Notes: generated by a model from the sequence alone, not told the origin. DNA of 64,000 nt from Sphingomonas sp. LHG3406-1 (GCF_029637485.1 NZ_CP069128.1:2698001-2762000), one strand, 5' to 3'; shown: positions 1 to 9,017, counted from the first letter of the stretch. Numbers and translations are program-made.

Positions 1-479
1 TGGCGCTCGACCATGCCGAGATGATGCGCGAGGCCGAGGTGCTCCGGAAGATCGCCGACAACATCACCATCAAGGTCCCGCTCACCCTCGACGGGCTCAA
101 GACCTGCAAGGCGCTGACCAGCGAAGGCACGATGGTCAATGTGACCCTCTGCTTCTCAGCAAACCAGGCGCTGCTCGCGGCCAAGGCGGGCGCAACCTTC
201 ATCTCGCCCTTTGTTGGCCGCCACGACGACGTCGGTTACCCTGGCATGGAGCTGATCGCCGATATTCGGATGATCTACGACAATTACGACTTCGGGACCG
301 AGATCCTGGTGGCGAGCGTGCGCAACCCGATCCACGTGCACGAAAGTGCGAAGCTGGGTGCCGACGTGATGACCGCGCCGCCAGCCGTCATCAAGGCGCT
401 TTTCAACCATCCGCTGACTGACAAGGGCATCGCGTCCTTCCTCAAGGACTGGGAAGCGACCGGCCAGAAGATCGGCTGA
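1..479 (+). CDS. tal: Transaldolase, FSA/TalC type (5' end outside window)
   Basis: Small-type transaldolase of the pentose phosphate pathway, which moves a dihydroxyacetone unit between sugar phosphates in the cytosol. The reading frame is already open at the left edge, so the N-terminus is missing; about 158 codons remain. The stretch NITIKVPLT holds the Schiff-base lysine (codon at about 72-74), and the later LVASVRNP and [10 protein letters not shown] blocks are typical of this 210-220 residue family. The stop is at 477-479. It is followed 56 bases later by the DUF484 gene on the same strand. Fructose-6-phosphate aldolase activity cannot be excluded from sequence alone. Confidence 0.9.
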   Translation, partial: ALDHAEMMREAEVLRKIADNITIKVPLTLDGLKTCKALTSEGTMVNVTLCFSANQALLAAKAGATFISPFVGRHDDVGYPGMELIADIRMIYDNYDFGTEILVASVRNPIHVHESAKLGADVMTAPPAVIKALFNHPLTDKGIASFLKDWEATGQKIG

Positions 480-535
480 TTCGGTCGCCGCGGGAAGGCA
501 CTGGACGTTAACCTTCGTCCGCCTACACTCGCGAC

Positions 536-1093
536 ATGGGTAAGCTCCTCTCGTTCGAGGATCATGCGTTGACGCGTCTGCGCGCGCGCGTTGCTGCTGC
601 GGAAGAGGCGCGGGAAGACCTGCTCGCCTTTGCGCGTGGCCAGTCCGGCGCGGTTGCCGCCATCCACCAGGCGGTGCTCGCCGCGCTGGAGGCGAGCGAC
701 TTCGATCATCTTCTCCACGTCGTGGTGCAGGAATGGCCGCTCATCCTGGGCCTCGATGCGGTGGCGCTGGGGCTGATCGTCGGTGATCGTGGCTTCCGCG
801 TCGACAGTTCGGGCATACAGCATTGCGAAGCGGCCTTGCTCCGTCAGTGGATCGACCGGGCCGAATCAGTCGAACTGCGCACTGTGGAACGGGGCCATGC
901 CCTTTTCGGGCCCGCGTCCGACCTGATCGGGGCGGAAGCTCTGATCCGGCTGCCTGATGCACTGCCCGAAGCCATTCTCCTCCTCGGGCAGCGCGGCGCC
1001 CAGTCGCTCGATGGTCGTCATGGCTCTGAACTGCTGCTGTTCCTCGGCGTCAGCCTCGCCGCTATACTGCGGCGGTGGACGATCAATCCCTGA
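536..1093 (+). CDS. DUF484 family protein
   Basis: A 185-residue DUF484 protein, a GAF-like cytosolic family of unknown biochemical function that very often sits directly before xerC. The N-terminal part (about 1-55) is predicted helical and Ala/Arg/Glu rich; the rest (about 60-180) resembles the single GAF-like domain of the family. The ATG follows the transaldolase by 56 bases with no clear strong ribosome site. Its last 19 bases overlap the GTG start of xerC, so translation is probably coupled. The pairing with XerC is a known context for the family, but a role in chromosome dimer resolution is only inference. Confidence 0.8.
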   Translation: MGKLLSFEDHALTRLRARVAAAEEAREDLLAFARGQSGAVAAIHQAVLAALEASDFDHLLHVVVQEWPLILGLDAVALGLIVGDRGFRVDSSGIQHCEAALLRQWIDRAESVELRTVERGHALFGPASDLIGAEALIRLPDALPEAILLLGQRGAQSLDGRHGSELLLFLGVSLAAILRRWTINP

Positions 1094-1998
1094 CCGAAGG
1101 CGCGCGGGCGCTCGTCGTCCGCTTCGACTCGACGCTTCGGCTCGATCGGCGGCGCAGCCCGCATACGGCACGCGCCTATGTCGCGACCGCGCACCGCTTC
1201 ATCGCCTTTCTTGAGAGCTATCGCGGCGGGCCTGTCGGGCCGCAGCATTTCGGCGCGATCGAGGCTGTCGATCTCCGCGCCTATCTGGCGCAGCGCCGGG
1301 GCGAGGGGCTCGGTCCCTCGTCGGCGGCGCGCGAGATGTCGGCCGTGCGTGCCTTTCTTCGCTTCGCGGCCGAACAGCAGGGCACCCCTGCTGCGTTGCC
1401 GCGGGTGAAGGCGCCCAAGCGCCCGCGTACACTCCCGCGCCCTGCCGCACCCGGCGATGCCCTCGCGCTTGCCGAGGAGACGGGGGCACTGGCGAAGGAG
1501 CCTTGGATCGCCGCCCGCGACACGGCGCTTCTGCTGCTTCTCTACGGCTCGGGCCTGCGCATTTCCGAAGCCCTGTCCTTGCCCGCGCGCACGCATCCGC
1601 TCGGCAGCACCGTCCGGGTCATCGGCAAGCGCAACAAGACGCGGGTGGTGCCGGTGCTTCCGCTCGTGGCGGCCGCCGTCGCCGACTATGTCCGGCTGTG
1701 CCCCTGGCCGCTGGCCGGGGTGGAGCCGCTGTTCCGCGGAGCGAAGGGTGGGCCGTTGAGTGCCGATGTCGTCCGGAGAGCGGTCGCTGCCGCCCGCCGG
1801 GTCCTCGGCCTCGACGATCGCATCACACCGCATGCACTGCGGCACAGCTTCGCCACACACCTGCTTGCCGGCGGCGCCGACCTCCGGACTCTGCAGGAGC
1901 TGCTTGGCCACGCGAGCCTGTCATCAACCCAGATCTACACGGCCGTGGACGCTGCCCACTTGCTGGACGTCTGGCGACACGCGCATCCGAGGGCCTGA
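1075..1998 (+). CDS. xerC: Tyrosine recombinase XerC
   Basis: Site-specific tyrosine recombinase that with XerD resolves chromosome dimers at dif in the division septum region. Length (307 residues) is normal. An N-terminal SAM-like core-binding domain (about 10-105) precedes the catalytic domain. The full catalytic set is visible: R162 in GLRISE, K185 in GKRNK, H253 and R256 in HALRH, H279 in LGHA and nucleophile Y288 in QIYTA. The start is GTG, overlapping the DUF484 gene by 19 bases. No dif-like 28-mer was recognised nearby. XerD cannot be fully excluded, but the DUF484 neighbour favours XerC. Confidence 0.92.
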   Translation: MDDQSLTEGARALVVRFDSTLRLDRRRSPHTARAYVATAHRFIAFLESYRGGPVGPQHFGAIEAVDLRAYLAQRRGEGLGPSSAAREMSAVRAFLRFAAEQQGTPAALPRVKAPKRPRTLPRPAAPGDALALAEETGALAKEPWIAARDTALLLLLYGSGLRISEALSLPARTHPLGSTVRVIGKRNKTRVVPVLPLVAAAVADYVRLCPWPLAGVEPLFRGAKGGPLSADVVRRAVAAARRVLGLDDRITPHALRHSFATHLLAGGADLRTLQELLGHASLSSTQIYTAVDAAHLLDVWRHAHPRA

Positions 1999-2004
1999 GG
2001 GGAG

Positions 2005-2051
2005 CTGTCGAGGCGTCCGGTAGTGTGGGGATCTACCGGCCGCCTCGACAG
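2005..2051. terminator. Long two-part hairpin between convergent xerC and dedA
   Basis: Outer arms CTGTCGAGGCG (2005-2015) and CGCCTCGACAG (2041-2051) pair perfectly over 11 bases; inner arms CCGGTAG (2017-2023) and CTACCGG (2033-2039) pair over 7 bases, with one T/C mismatch between them and a 9-base loop. It starts 6 bases after the xerC stop and lies 98 bases beyond the dedA stop on the other strand. No T-run follows on either side, so it may be a non-classical terminator, a 3'-end stabiliser, or a repeat element. Confidence 0.5.
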
Positions 2052-2148
2052 GAATGACCTAGGCCCCCGCAGCCTTAACAAGGTGCTAAATAGCTGAAAT
2101 GGTTACAAGGCATCGGCAGAAAAGCGCCGTGGCCACTTCCATCTTGGA

Positions 2149-2748
2149 TCAATTTGTCGCGCGGTAGCGGATCACGCGCCAGACATAGCCAAGCACCAGC
2201 GTCACCAGGATGGCATTGCTGACCGGGCCGAGCCAGGTGTCGACCTCGCTGAACTGCTCGCGCAGCTTGAAGCCGGCATAGGCAAGCGCCGAGGTCCAGC
2301 CGGCAGTGCCGATCGTCGAGGCGACGAAGAAGGTCTTGAATCGCATTTTTAGGAGGCCGGCCGGGACAGAGACCAGGCTCCGCACCGTCGGCAGCATTCG
2401 GCCCAGGAAGACGAAAAAAGTGCCGTTCTGCCGGAACCAGCGCTCGGCCCGCTGCACTTCTTCCCAGTCCATCGTCAGCCAACGACCATAGCGATCGATC
2501 AGCGGCTTCAGCCTGATGATCCCGAGCGCACGGGCGGCGAGATACCAGACGATGTTGCCGAGCATTGCTCCGGCGGTGCCCGAGGCGATCACCCAGCCAA
2601 GGCTGAGCTGCCCTTTGGCGGCGGCGACCCCGGCGACCGGCATGATCACCTCCGACGGGATCGGCGGAAAGATGGTCTCGAGGAACATAAGGAAGCCGAC
2701 GCCGAGGTAACCCGACTGCTCGATCATGCGGATGACCCAGTCACCCAC
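2149..2748 (-). CDS. DedA family membrane protein
   Basis: DedA/SNARE-associated family inner-membrane protein of 199 residues; members are proposed lipid (undecaprenyl phosphate or phospholipid) transporters or scramblases that support envelope integrity. Visible hallmarks are the glutamate and proline-rich early segment ETIFPPIPSEVIMP (about 24-37), several hydrophobic helices and the conserved FLGRMLPTVRSLVSVPAG block with its arginines. Its start overlaps the end of gshB by 8 bases, placing it last in the rsmI-yraN-gshB-dedA run. Substrate is not predictable from the sequence. Confidence 0.88.
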   Translation of the reverse strand: MGDWVIRMIEQSGYLGVGFLMFLETIFPPIPSEVIMPVAGVAAAKGQLSLGWVIASGTAGAMLGNIVWYLAARALGIIRLKPLIDRYGRWLTMDWEEVQRAERWFRQNGTFFVFLGRMLPTVRSLVSVPAGLLKMRFKTFFVASTIGTAGWTSALAYAGFKLREQFSEVDTWLGPVSNAILVTLVLGYVWRVIRYRATN

Positions 2749-3700
2749 GCGCGTCGGCCTCGAGCTTCGCCTCGATCGCGTCCCAGATCAGACCGGCACT
2801 GTTGATGCCCTCGAAGGCGTCGAGCGCGACCAGCCCGGTCGGGGAGGTGACGTTGATTTCGGTCAGCATGCCGCCAATCACGTCGATGCCGACGAACAGC
2901 AGGCCGCGCTTCCGCAACTCCGGCCCGAGCGCCGCGCAGATCTCGCGCTCGCGCTCGCTCAATGCTGTCTGGTGGGCGGTGCCACCAGCGGCAAGGTTGG
3001 ATCGGATCTCGCCCTTGCCGGGAACGCGGTTGATGGCGCCGATCGGCTCTCCATCGACGAGGATGATGCGCTTGTCGCCTTCGGTCACGGCAGGGAGAAA
3101 GGCCTGAGCGATGAAGGGTTCCTTCCACGTCTCCGAGAAGAGCTCGGCGAGCGCGCGGAGGTTCGATCCGTCGTGACCGATACGGAACACCGCCGCGCCG
3201 GCATTGCCGTGAAGCGGCTTCAGCACGATCTCGCCATGCTTGGCGTGGAAGGCGTGGAGCTCCTCCATGCTGCGCGTGATCAGGGTCGGCGGCATGAAGC
3301 GTGCGAAGTCGAGGACGAACAGTTTCTCGGGCGCGCTTCGGACGTTGGCTGGATCGTTGATCACGAGCGTCTTGCCGGCGAGCCGCTCAAGCAGGTGGGC
3401 GGCGGTGATGTAGGCGATGTCGAATGGCGGATCCTGCCGCATCAGGACGACGTCGACCTCGTCCTCGAGATCGATCACGAGCGGCTCTTCGGCATGGAAG
3501 TGGTCGCCCTCGACGCGCTGAACGGTGACCGGCCGTGCAAGCGCGCGGAGCCGGCCATCCTCATAGGTCAGCGCTTCGGCACGATACTCGAACAGGCGAT
3601 GGCCGCGTGCCTGCGCTTCAAGCATCAGGGCGAAGGTGGAATCGCCGGCGATGCCGATCAATTCGAGCGGGTCCATCTGTACCGCGACGGTCAAGCGCAT
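2741..3700 (-). CDS. gshB: Glutathione synthetase
   Basis: ATP-grasp enzyme that joins gamma-glutamylcysteine and glycine to form glutathione in the cytosol. It is full length at 319 residues. The N-terminal domain opens with the family pattern VAVQMDPLELIGIAGDSTFALMLE split by a short loop; the ATP-grasp part shows LKPLHGNAGAAVFRI and the glycine-rich region VPGKGEIRSNLAAGG, and ends with GIDVIGGMLTEINVTSPTG, which carries the metal-binding Glu and Asn. It is preceded by yraN by 52 bases and overlaps dedA by 8 bases. The order rsmI-yraN-gshB is widely conserved in alphaproteobacteria. Confidence 0.95.
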   Translation of the reverse strand: MRLTVAVQMDPLELIGIAGDSTFALMLEAQARGHRLFEYRAEALTYEDGRLRALARPVTVQRVEGDHFHAEEPLVIDLEDEVDVVLMRQDPPFDIAYITAAHLLERLAGKTLVINDPANVRSAPEKLFVLDFARFMPPTLITRSMEELHAFHAKHGEIVLKPLHGNAGAAVFRIGHDGSNLRALAELFSETWKEPFIAQAFLPAVTEGDKRIILVDGEPIGAINRVPGKGEIRSNLAAGGTAHQTALSEREREICAALGPELRKRGLLFVGIDVIGGMLTEINVTSPTGLVALDAFEGINSAGLIWDAIEAKLEADARG

Positions 3701-3752
3701 GAAGGCTCCGAGGAAGGCTGGGCAGCCCCCTTAGTCGGGCTGCCGTCCGCTG

Positions 3753-4118
3753 TCATCCTTGCCAGACGTCGACGAGGTGGCGGGGCAAGTGTCCCGGGAC
3801 GATGTGAATGACGTCGATCCGCACCGTGTCGGCATCGCCGAGGAAACGGGGGACCAGCAGCTCGGACGCCGCGGCGACCCGCTGCAAGCGGCGCTGGTCG
3901 AGCGAGATCTCGACTGCTTCGCGGGTCGCACGCGCCTTCACCTCGATGAAGGCCAGCACGTTGCCCCGCCTGGCGACCAGGTCGACCTCCCCGACGGGCG
4001 TGCGCACCCGCTCGCCGAGGATGGTCCAGCCCTTCACCCGCAGGAACCAGGCCGCCATCGCCTCCGCTCGCCGTCCCCGACGTTCGGCTTCCGCCCGGTC
4101 AGGCCGGGCGCCGCTCAG
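3753..4118 (-). CDS. yraN: YraN family (UPF0102) nuclease-fold protein, probable CTG start
   Basis: YraN/UPF0102 proteins have an endonuclease-like PD-(D/E)XK fold and unknown role. The conserved core GEVDLVARRGNVLAFIEVKAR contains the D and E-x-K residues. The first ATG (4058) would give only 101 residues and lose the family's basic N-terminus. The frame stays open upstream and encodes DRAEAERRGRRAEAMAAWFL, which matches the family's usual start region, but no ATG, GTG or TTG exists before the stop at 4140-4142. The best candidate is CTG at 4118-4116, giving 121 residues and a CTGA overlap with the rsmI stop. The family call is firm; the start is inference. Confidence 0.85.
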   Translation of the reverse strand: MSGARPDRAEAERRGRRAEAMAAWFLRVKGWTILGERVRTPVGEVDLVARRGNVLAFIEVKARATREAVEISLDQRRLQRVAAASELLVPRFLGDADTVRIDVIHIVPGHLPRHLVDVWQG

Positions 4119-4951
4119 CGGCCGAGCTCCAGGGCCCGCTCATAGGCAAGCTTCCGTTTGATTCCGAGCCGGGCAGCGACGCTGGCAGCCGCACGACTGG
4201 GGCTCTCGCCGGCCTGCATCGCCGCGCGCAGTGCCGCATCGAGGTCGTCGCTGGTCGGTTCGGGCGCACCGGCGAGCGGACCGACCACGATCACGATCTC
4301 CCCCTTCGGCGCGGCATCGGCATAGCGATCCGCAAGCTGGGTGAGGGTGCCTGTGACGCACTCTTCGTGGAACTTGGTCAGCTCGCGGGCGACCGCGGCC
4401 TCCCGGTCGCCAAGCCCGGCGGCAAGCGCGGCCAGGCTCGCGCCGAGCCTCGGGCCGCTCTCGTAGAGGACGAGGCTGGCCCGCACCGCCGCCACTTCGG
4501 CGATGGCCTCGGCCCGCGACTTCTCCTTCGGCGGGAGGAAGCCAAGAAAGAGGAAGCGATCGGTCGGCAGGCCCGCCAATGTCAGCGCCGCGATGGCTGC
4601 GCAGGGTCCGGGAAGGGTGAAAATCTCGTGGCCCGCGGCCCTTGCCTCGCGCACGAGCTTGAAACCCGGATCGCTGATGAGCGGCGTGCCCGCATCGCTG
4701 ACCAGCGCAATCGCCTCGCTACCAAGACGCGCGACGATGGCGGTCCGGTCGGCGGCATCGCTATGGTCGTTGTAGGTGCGCATGGGCACCGAAGCGCCGG
4801 CATGCATGAGGAGACGGGTGGTTACCCTCTTGTCCTCGGCCAGCACCAGGGAACAGCTGCGCAGCAGTTCGGCGGCACGCGGCGTGAGGTCCCCAAGATT
4901 GCCGATCGGGGTCGCGACGATGTAAAGGCCAGGCGTCGGGGGTGTGGACAT
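4115..4951 (-). CDS. rsmI: 16S rRNA (cytidine(1402)-2'-O)-methyltransferase
   Basis: RsmI uses S-adenosylmethionine to methylate the ribose of C1402 in 16S rRNA. The tetrapyrrole-methylase fold is clear: GLYIVATPIGNLGDLTPRA near the N-terminus, SDAGTPLISDPGFKLV, LPGPCAAIAALTLAGLPTD, and YESGPRLGASLAALA. From ATG 4951 the protein has 278 residues; an ATG at 4969 would add six residues and overlap the divergent gene's start at 4968, so 4951 is preferred. Its stop codon TGA forms a CTGA overlap with yraN. It heads the minus-strand run ending in dedA. Confidence 0.94.
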   Translation of the reverse strand: MSTPPTPGLYIVATPIGNLGDLTPRAAELLRSCSLVLAEDKRVTTRLLMHAGASVPMRTYNDHSDAADRTAIVARLGSEAIALVSDAGTPLISDPGFKLVREARAAGHEIFTLPGPCAAIAALTLAGLPTDRFLFLGFLPPKEKSRAEAIAEVAAVRASLVLYESGPRLGASLAALAAGLGDREAAVARELTKFHEECVTGTLTQLADRYADAAPKGEIVIVVGPLAGAPEPTSDDLDAALRAAMQAGESPSRAAASVAARLGIKRKLAYERALELGR

Positions 4952-4967
4952 GGATATATTGAACGTC

Positions 4968-6080
4968 ATGGCATTCTCGCATGAGGCCGCACAAGGCCGT
5001 CGCAACTTTCTCTTCGCAGCCATCGGCGCGGCACTGCTCGCCGGCTGCGCCACTGGACCCGTGACACGGCCAATCCCGGCCACTCCGGTTGGAACCAACA
5101 AGGTGGCGGTGCTGGTGCCGCTGAGCGGTCCCGACGCGGCGGTCGGGCGGGCGCTCGGCAACGCGGCGAAGCTCGCCCTATTCGACAGCGGCGGCAAGGC
5201 ATTCGAACTGACCCTCTACGACACGGCGGCGGGCGGCGCGGCCGCCGCGGCCGGCCAGGCGATTGCGGCCGACCACGGCCTGATCCTCGGGCCGCTGAGA
5301 GCCGACGAGGTCGAGCGCGTGGCTCCGGTCGCCCGTCAGGCGCGAGTGCCGGTGATTGCCTTCTCCAACGACGTGAGTGCCGCCGCGCCGGGCGCCTACA
5401 TCCTTGGCTTCACCCCTGGCCAGGCTGTCGAGCGGGTGGTCGCGCAGGCTGCAGGTGCCGGAGCCCGCCGCTTCGCCGCGCTCGCGCCTGCGGGCGTCTA
5501 CGGACAACGCTCGGTCCAGGCGCTCGCGGCAGCCGCCCAGCGCGCCGGTGGGCAGGTGGTAGCCGTCGAGAGCTATTCCGGCCCAGGTGGCGTTCGGGCC
5601 GCGGCAGCCCGGCTTGCCGGCAGGCCGCATGATGCCGTCTTGATCGCCGATGGTCCTCGTGTCGCGACGCTCGCCGCTCCGGCCCTCCGGCCCGGCACCC
5701 GCATCCTCGGCACAGAGTTGTGGGCCGCCGGCAATCCCGGCTCGACGCCGCGGCTTCGCGGTGCCTGGTATGCTGCGCCGACACAGGGGCGGTGGGCGCA
5801 GTTCGTGCAGCGTTATCGCGCGCGCTACCCGGGCCAGGGCGAGCCACCGCGCATCGCCAGCCTTGGCTATGATTCGGTGCTGCTGGCGGTGCGGGCATCG
5901 CGCAGCTGGGCGCCGGGTCGGCGCTTTCCGCTCGGTGCCATCGACGACCGCGAGGGCTTCGCCGGGGTCGACGGCATTTTCCGGTTTCGCAGCGACAATG
6001 TCGCGCAGCGCGCCTTCGAAGTGCGGCAGGTGACCGCCGGCGGCTCGACCCTCGTGTCAGCGGCGCCGAGCAGCTTCTGA
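4968..6080 (+). CDS. Penicillin-binding protein activator, LpoA-like lipoprotein
   Basis: A 370-residue lipoprotein with a periplasmic-binding fold (type 1, amino-acid ABC receptor like) related to the C-terminal domain of LpoA, the outer-membrane activator of PBP1A. The signal peptide ends in the lipobox LLAGC (C27 from ATG 4968). The ligand-fold starts at [28 protein letters not shown] and ends in the [15 protein letters not shown] motif typical of this family. A start at GTG 4944 is possible but would add a charged extension before the signal peptide and run into rsmI. It is divergent from rsmI, a common arrangement in the class. Confidence 0.85.
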   Translation: MAFSHEAAQGRRNFLFAAIGAALLAGCATGPVTRPIPATPVGTNKVAVLVPLSGPDAAVGRALGNAAKLALFDSGGKAFELTLYDTAAGGAAAAAGQAIAADHGLILGPLRADEVERVAPVARQARVPVIAFSNDVSAAAPGAYILGFTPGQAVERVVAQAAGAGARRFAALAPAGVYGQRSVQALAAAAQRAGGQVVAVESYSGPGGVRAAAARLAGRPHDAVLIADGPRVATLAAPALRPGTRILGTELWAAGNPGSTPRLRGAWYAAPTQGRWAQFVQRYRARYPGQGEPPRIASLGYDSVLLAVRASRSWAPGRRFPLGAIDDREGFAGVDGIFRFRSDNVAQRAFEVRQVTAGGSTLVSAAPSSF

Positions 6081-6147
6081 TTGGGGCTTTTCAAGCCGCA
6101 GTTCCCGAGTCATCCTGCTGTCACAGACAGTCGAGGGAGCTTCGGGG

Positions 6148-6459
6148 ATGCTCACGGGAATGATGTTTGTCGCCGCCGCAGCGGCGATGCAGGCGGACGG
6201 GTCGGCGCAGCGCAAGGCGCTTCTGGTCTGCCTTCGGGGTACGGTCGCCAAGGCGGAAGCCGACAAGAAGGCGCCAGGCGATTTCGAAGGCATAGCGCGG
6301 GCGTCATGCGCGTCCGAGTTGAACGCCTTCCGCTCGACCCTAGTGGCGATCGACCTTCGCAACGGTCGCCCGAAGAGGCCAGCGGAGGCGGACGCGGACC
6401 AGCAGATCGCCGACTATATGACCAACTTCTCGGAGCGGCTGGTCGCCGACGGCGGCTGA
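6148..6459 (+). CDS. Small exported protein of unknown function
   Basis: A 103-residue reading frame preceded by GAGGGAGC. The first 14 residues, [14 protein letters not shown], look like a short cleavable signal peptide; the mature part contains two cysteines (C29 and C55) that could form a disulfide, and is helical and charged. No family is recognised. Its last 46 bases overlap the end of hemW on the opposite strand, so one of the two 3' ends runs through the other gene. Codon third positions are GC rich as in neighbours, which supports coding. Confidence 0.6.
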   Translation: MLTGMMFVAAAAAMQADGSAQRKALLVCLRGTVAKAEADKKAPGDFEGIARASCASELNAFRSTLVAIDLRNGRPKRPAEADADQQIADYMTNFSERLVADGG

Positions 6460-7625
6460 GGATCGGCGATCAGGCCGAGGATGGTGTCGAGCAGCAGGCG
6501 GCCGGCGGCCGTCGTGCGGAGCCGGTTGCCCGCCCACTCCAGATGACCGCTGGCAACGAGCCGCTCGACGGCGCGGTCGTCGAGCAGGCGTTCAAGGCCG
6601 AACCGTAAGGCGATGACGGCGGGGTCGATGCCCTCGGCAAGCCGAAGGCCCATGACCAAGGCCTCATCGGCTGCCTCAATGGAGGAGAGCGGCGCCTCTT
6701 CGGCCATGCCTTGGCCATTGCGGACAAGGCCGGCGAGGAAGTTCTCGGGCTTCCGGTGGCGCACGGTGCGGAGGCCATGCCGCCGCCCGTGGGCGCCCGG
6801 GCCGACGCCGACATAATCGCCATAACGCCAATAGGTGAGGTTGTGCCGGCTCTCCTCGCCGGGGCGGGCGTGGTTGCTGATCTCGTAGGCAGGAATGCCG
6901 GCGGCCTCGGTGGTGGCGGCGGTCAGCTCGAACAGGTCGGCGGAGGCTTCGGGGTCGAGCGGCTGGAGCTTGCCGGCGGCGTGGAGGGCGGCGAAGCGCG
7001 TGCCGGGTTCGATGGTGAGCTGATAAAGCGAAAGGTGGCCGGTACCGAAGCCCAGGGCCCGGTTCAGCATGGCGGTCCAGGCATCGGCGGTCTGGCCGGG
7101 GAGGGCATAGATGAGGTCGAAGGAGACGCGAGCGAAGTGGCGCTGCGCGATCTCGAGCGCGGCAATGCCTTCGCCCGCGGAATGGGCGCGGCCAAGGAAG
7201 TGCAGGGCCTGATCGTCGAGCGACTGGAGGCCGAGGCTGACCCGGTTGACGCCGGCTGCGGCGAGATCGGCGAAGCGCTCGGCCTCGACCGAGGAGGGAT
7301 TGGCCTCGAGGGTGACTTCCAGGCCGTCGGCGGCGGGCCAGTGAGTGGTGGTGGCCTCGATCAGCGCCTCGGCGGTGGCGGGCGCCATCAGCGAGGGCGT
7401 TCCGCCGCCGAAGAAGATGCTGGTCAGCCGCCGGCCGGGCAGCAGTGCGGCTTCATGGGCGAGATCGGCAAGCAGCGCCTTGCGCCAGGCCTGCTGGTCG
7501 ATGGCGTCGCGAACATGGCTATTGAAGTCGCAATAGGGACATTTGCTGACGCAGAAGGGCCAGTGAATGTAGAGGGCGAGGTCTCCCCCTCCCGCTTGCG
7601 GGAGGGGAGTTACTGGCCGAGCCAT
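6414..7625 (-). CDS. hemW: Radical SAM heme chaperone HemW
   Basis: HemW (formerly called HemN-like, YggW) is a cytosolic radical SAM protein that binds and delivers heme; it is not the coproporphyrinogen oxidase itself. From ATG 7625 the protein has 403 residues and the cluster motif C25-x3-C29-x2-C32 in FCVSKCPYC. The following [10 protein letters not shown] and SLGLQSLDD blocks are family hallmarks. Residues about 7-14 (PLPQAGGG) are encoded by a palindromic repeat also found in the bkdB linker, and lie just before the conserved LYIHWPFC. The start overlaps the rdgB stop by 16 bases. A longer frame from 7766 only reads through rdgB. Confidence 0.9.
   Translation of the reverse strand: MARPVTPLPQAGGGDLALYIHWPFCVSKCPYCDFNSHVRDAIDQQAWRKALLADLAHEAALLPGRRLTSIFFGGGTPSLMAPATAEALIEATTTHWPAADGLEVTLEANPSSVEAERFADLAAAGVNRVSLGLQSLDDQALHFLGRAHSAGEGIAALEIAQRHFARVSFDLIYALPGQTADAWTAMLNRALGFGTGHLSLYQLTIEPGTRFAALHAAGKLQPLDPEASADLFELTAATTEAAGIPAYEISNHARPGEESRHNLTYWRYGDYVGVGPGAHGRRHGLRTVRHRKPENFLAGLVRNGQGMAEEAPLSSIEAADEALVMGLRLAEGIDPAVIALRFGLERLLDDRAVERLVASGHLEWAGNRLRTTAAGRLLLDTILGLIADPQPPSATSRSEKLVI
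7586..7607. repeat. REP-like palindrome inside the hemW N-terminus
   Basis: Perfect inverted repeat with arms CCCCTCCCGC and GCGGGAGGGG around TT. The same 22-base unit occurs at 32573-32594 and, inverted, at 32658-32679. Here it lies just inside the hemW coding start, 3 bases from the rdgB stop region, and encodes PLPQAGGG on the minus strand. Confidence 0.8.
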
Positions 7626-8218
7626 TCCACCAGCAGTTCGAACGCTTTGGCCCGGTGACTCATCGCATGCTTGGCCTCGGGCTCCATCTCCCCGAAGGTC
7701 CGCTCGTGGCCGTGGGGGACGAAGATGGGATCGTAGCCAAAGCCATTGTCCCCACGCGGCGGCCATACGAGGTGGCCGAAAACCTTGCCTTCGAAGGTCT
7801 CGGTGCGGCCGTCGGGCCAGGCGAGCGAGAGGGCGCAGGTGAAGTGGGCGTCGCGGCCGGCCTCGGGACCGGCGGCGTCGAGCGCGGCCTCGACCTTTTC
7901 CATCGCACGGCCGAAGTCGCGCTTGCCGGCTTCGTCCTCGGCCCAGCGGGCGGAGTGGATGCCGGGCTCGCCGTTCAGCGCATCGACGCTGAGGCCGCTA
8001 TCGTCGGACAGGGCCGGAAGGCCGCTCGAGTCGGCGGCGGCGCGGGCCTTCAGTTCGGCATTGGCGACGAAGCTGGTGCCGGTTTCCTCGGGCTCGGGCA
8101 GGTCGAGCTCGGCGGCGCCGAGGCATTCGATGCCGAACGGCGCCACCAGCGCGCGAATTTCGCGCAGCTTGCCTTCGTTGTGGGTCGCGATGACCAGCTT
8201 CGGCCCGATCGGGGTCAC
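7610..8218 (-). CDS. rdgB: XTP/dITP pyrophosphatase (RdgB/HAM1)
   Basis: House-cleaning enzyme that hydrolyses non-canonical purine triphosphates (dITP, XTP) to monophosphates, keeping them out of DNA and RNA. The 202-residue protein shows the substrate loop [11 protein letters not shown] near the start, the catalytic [11 protein letters not shown] motif, [12 protein letters not shown] and the [17 protein letters not shown] block. Its ATG overlaps the rph stop by four bases and its end overlaps hemW, so rph, rdgB and hemW form one transcription unit, a common alphaproteobacterial order. Confidence 0.95.
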   Translation of the reverse strand: MTPIGPKLVIATHNEGKLREIRALVAPFGIECLGAAELDLPEPEETGTSFVANAELKARAAADSSGLPALSDDSGLSVDALNGEPGIHSARWAEDEAGKRDFGRAMEKVEAALDAAGPEAGRDAHFTCALSLAWPDGRTETFEGKVFGHLVWPPRGDNGFGYDPIFVPHGHERTFGEMEPEAKHAMSHRAKAFELLVEWLGQ

Positions 8219-8925
8219 CGACCGCAGGCCTTGCGCTGCGCTTCGAAGATGTCGCCGCAGCCGATGCGGGCGAGGCGGAGAAGGCGGAGCAGGCCTTCCT
8301 CGTCGAAGGTCGCGCCTTCGGCGGTGAGCTGCGCCTCGACAATGGCGCCATCGGCAGTGAGGACAAAATTGCCGTCGCTGCCCGCGTTCGAATCCTCAAT
8401 ATAGTCGAGATCGAGCACGGCGGTGCCGTTGTGGAAGCCGCTGCTGACGGCAGCGACCTGGGTGCGGATCGGGTCGGCGCTGAGCTTGTCCATGATGCCG
8501 TCGACTGCGAGGCGAAGGGCTACCCAGGCGCCCGAGATGGCAGCGGTGCGGGTGCCCCCGTCGGCCTGGATGACGTCGCAATCGAGGACGATCTGGCGCT
8601 CGCCGAGCAGGCCAAGGTCGGTCACGGCGCGTAAGGAGCGGCCGATCAGGCGCTGGATCTCCTGGGTTCGGCCGGACTGCTTGCCCTTGGCCGCCTCACG
8701 CGCGCCGCGGGTGTGGGTGGCGCGGGGGAGCATGCCATATTCGGCGGTGACCCATCCCTGGCCCTTGCCGCGGAGGAAGGGCGGGACCTTTTCCTCGAGG
8801 CTGGCGGTGACCAGTACGCGCGTGTCGCCGAAGCTGACGAGGCACGAGCCTTCGGCATGGCGGGTGAAGCCGGGCTCGAAGCGGAGCTCGCGCATCTGGT
8901 CGGGGGCGCGGCCGGATGGGCGCAT
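8215..8925 (-). CDS. rph: Ribonuclease PH
   Basis: Phosphorolytic 3'-5' exoribonuclease that trims tRNA 3' ends. The 236-residue length is normal. Recognisable parts are the N-terminal [20 protein letters not shown], the phosphate-binding [37 protein letters not shown] and the C-terminal GGxAxxE-like [19 protein letters not shown]. It heads rph-rdgB-hemW and is divergent from hrcA across 248 bases (8926-9173). Nothing unusual in the sequence. Confidence 0.96.
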   Translation of the reverse strand: MRPSGRAPDQMRELRFEPGFTRHAEGSCLVSFGDTRVLVTASLEEKVPPFLRGKGQGWVTAEYGMLPRATHTRGAREAAKGKQSGRTQEIQRLIGRSLRAVTDLGLLGERQIVLDCDVIQADGGTRTAAISGAWVALRLAVDGIMDKLSADPIRTQVAAVSSGFHNGTAVLDLDYIEDSNAGSDGNFVLTADGAIVEAQLTAEGATFDEEGLLRLLRLARIGCGDIFEAQRKACGR

Positions 8926-8999
8926 GGGATCATTCTCCTTGTGACGTTTGCGCCGCCCTTAGCCTTATGTCCGCGCTCGCAGGAAGGAAAAAGGCATAT

Positions 9000-9017
9000 C
9001 GTCCAGTTCGTCCAGTT
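9000..9017 (+). promoter_or_regulatory. Tandem 9-base repeat in the rph/hrcA divergent region
   Basis: CGTCCAGTT occurs twice head to tail (9000-9008, 9009-9017), and a GTCCA...TGGAC inverted pair spans onward to about 9034. This lies in the region that must hold both the rph and the hrcA promoters. A regulator site is possible, but no known consensus (CIRCE, sigma-32) is matched. Confidence 0.25.
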
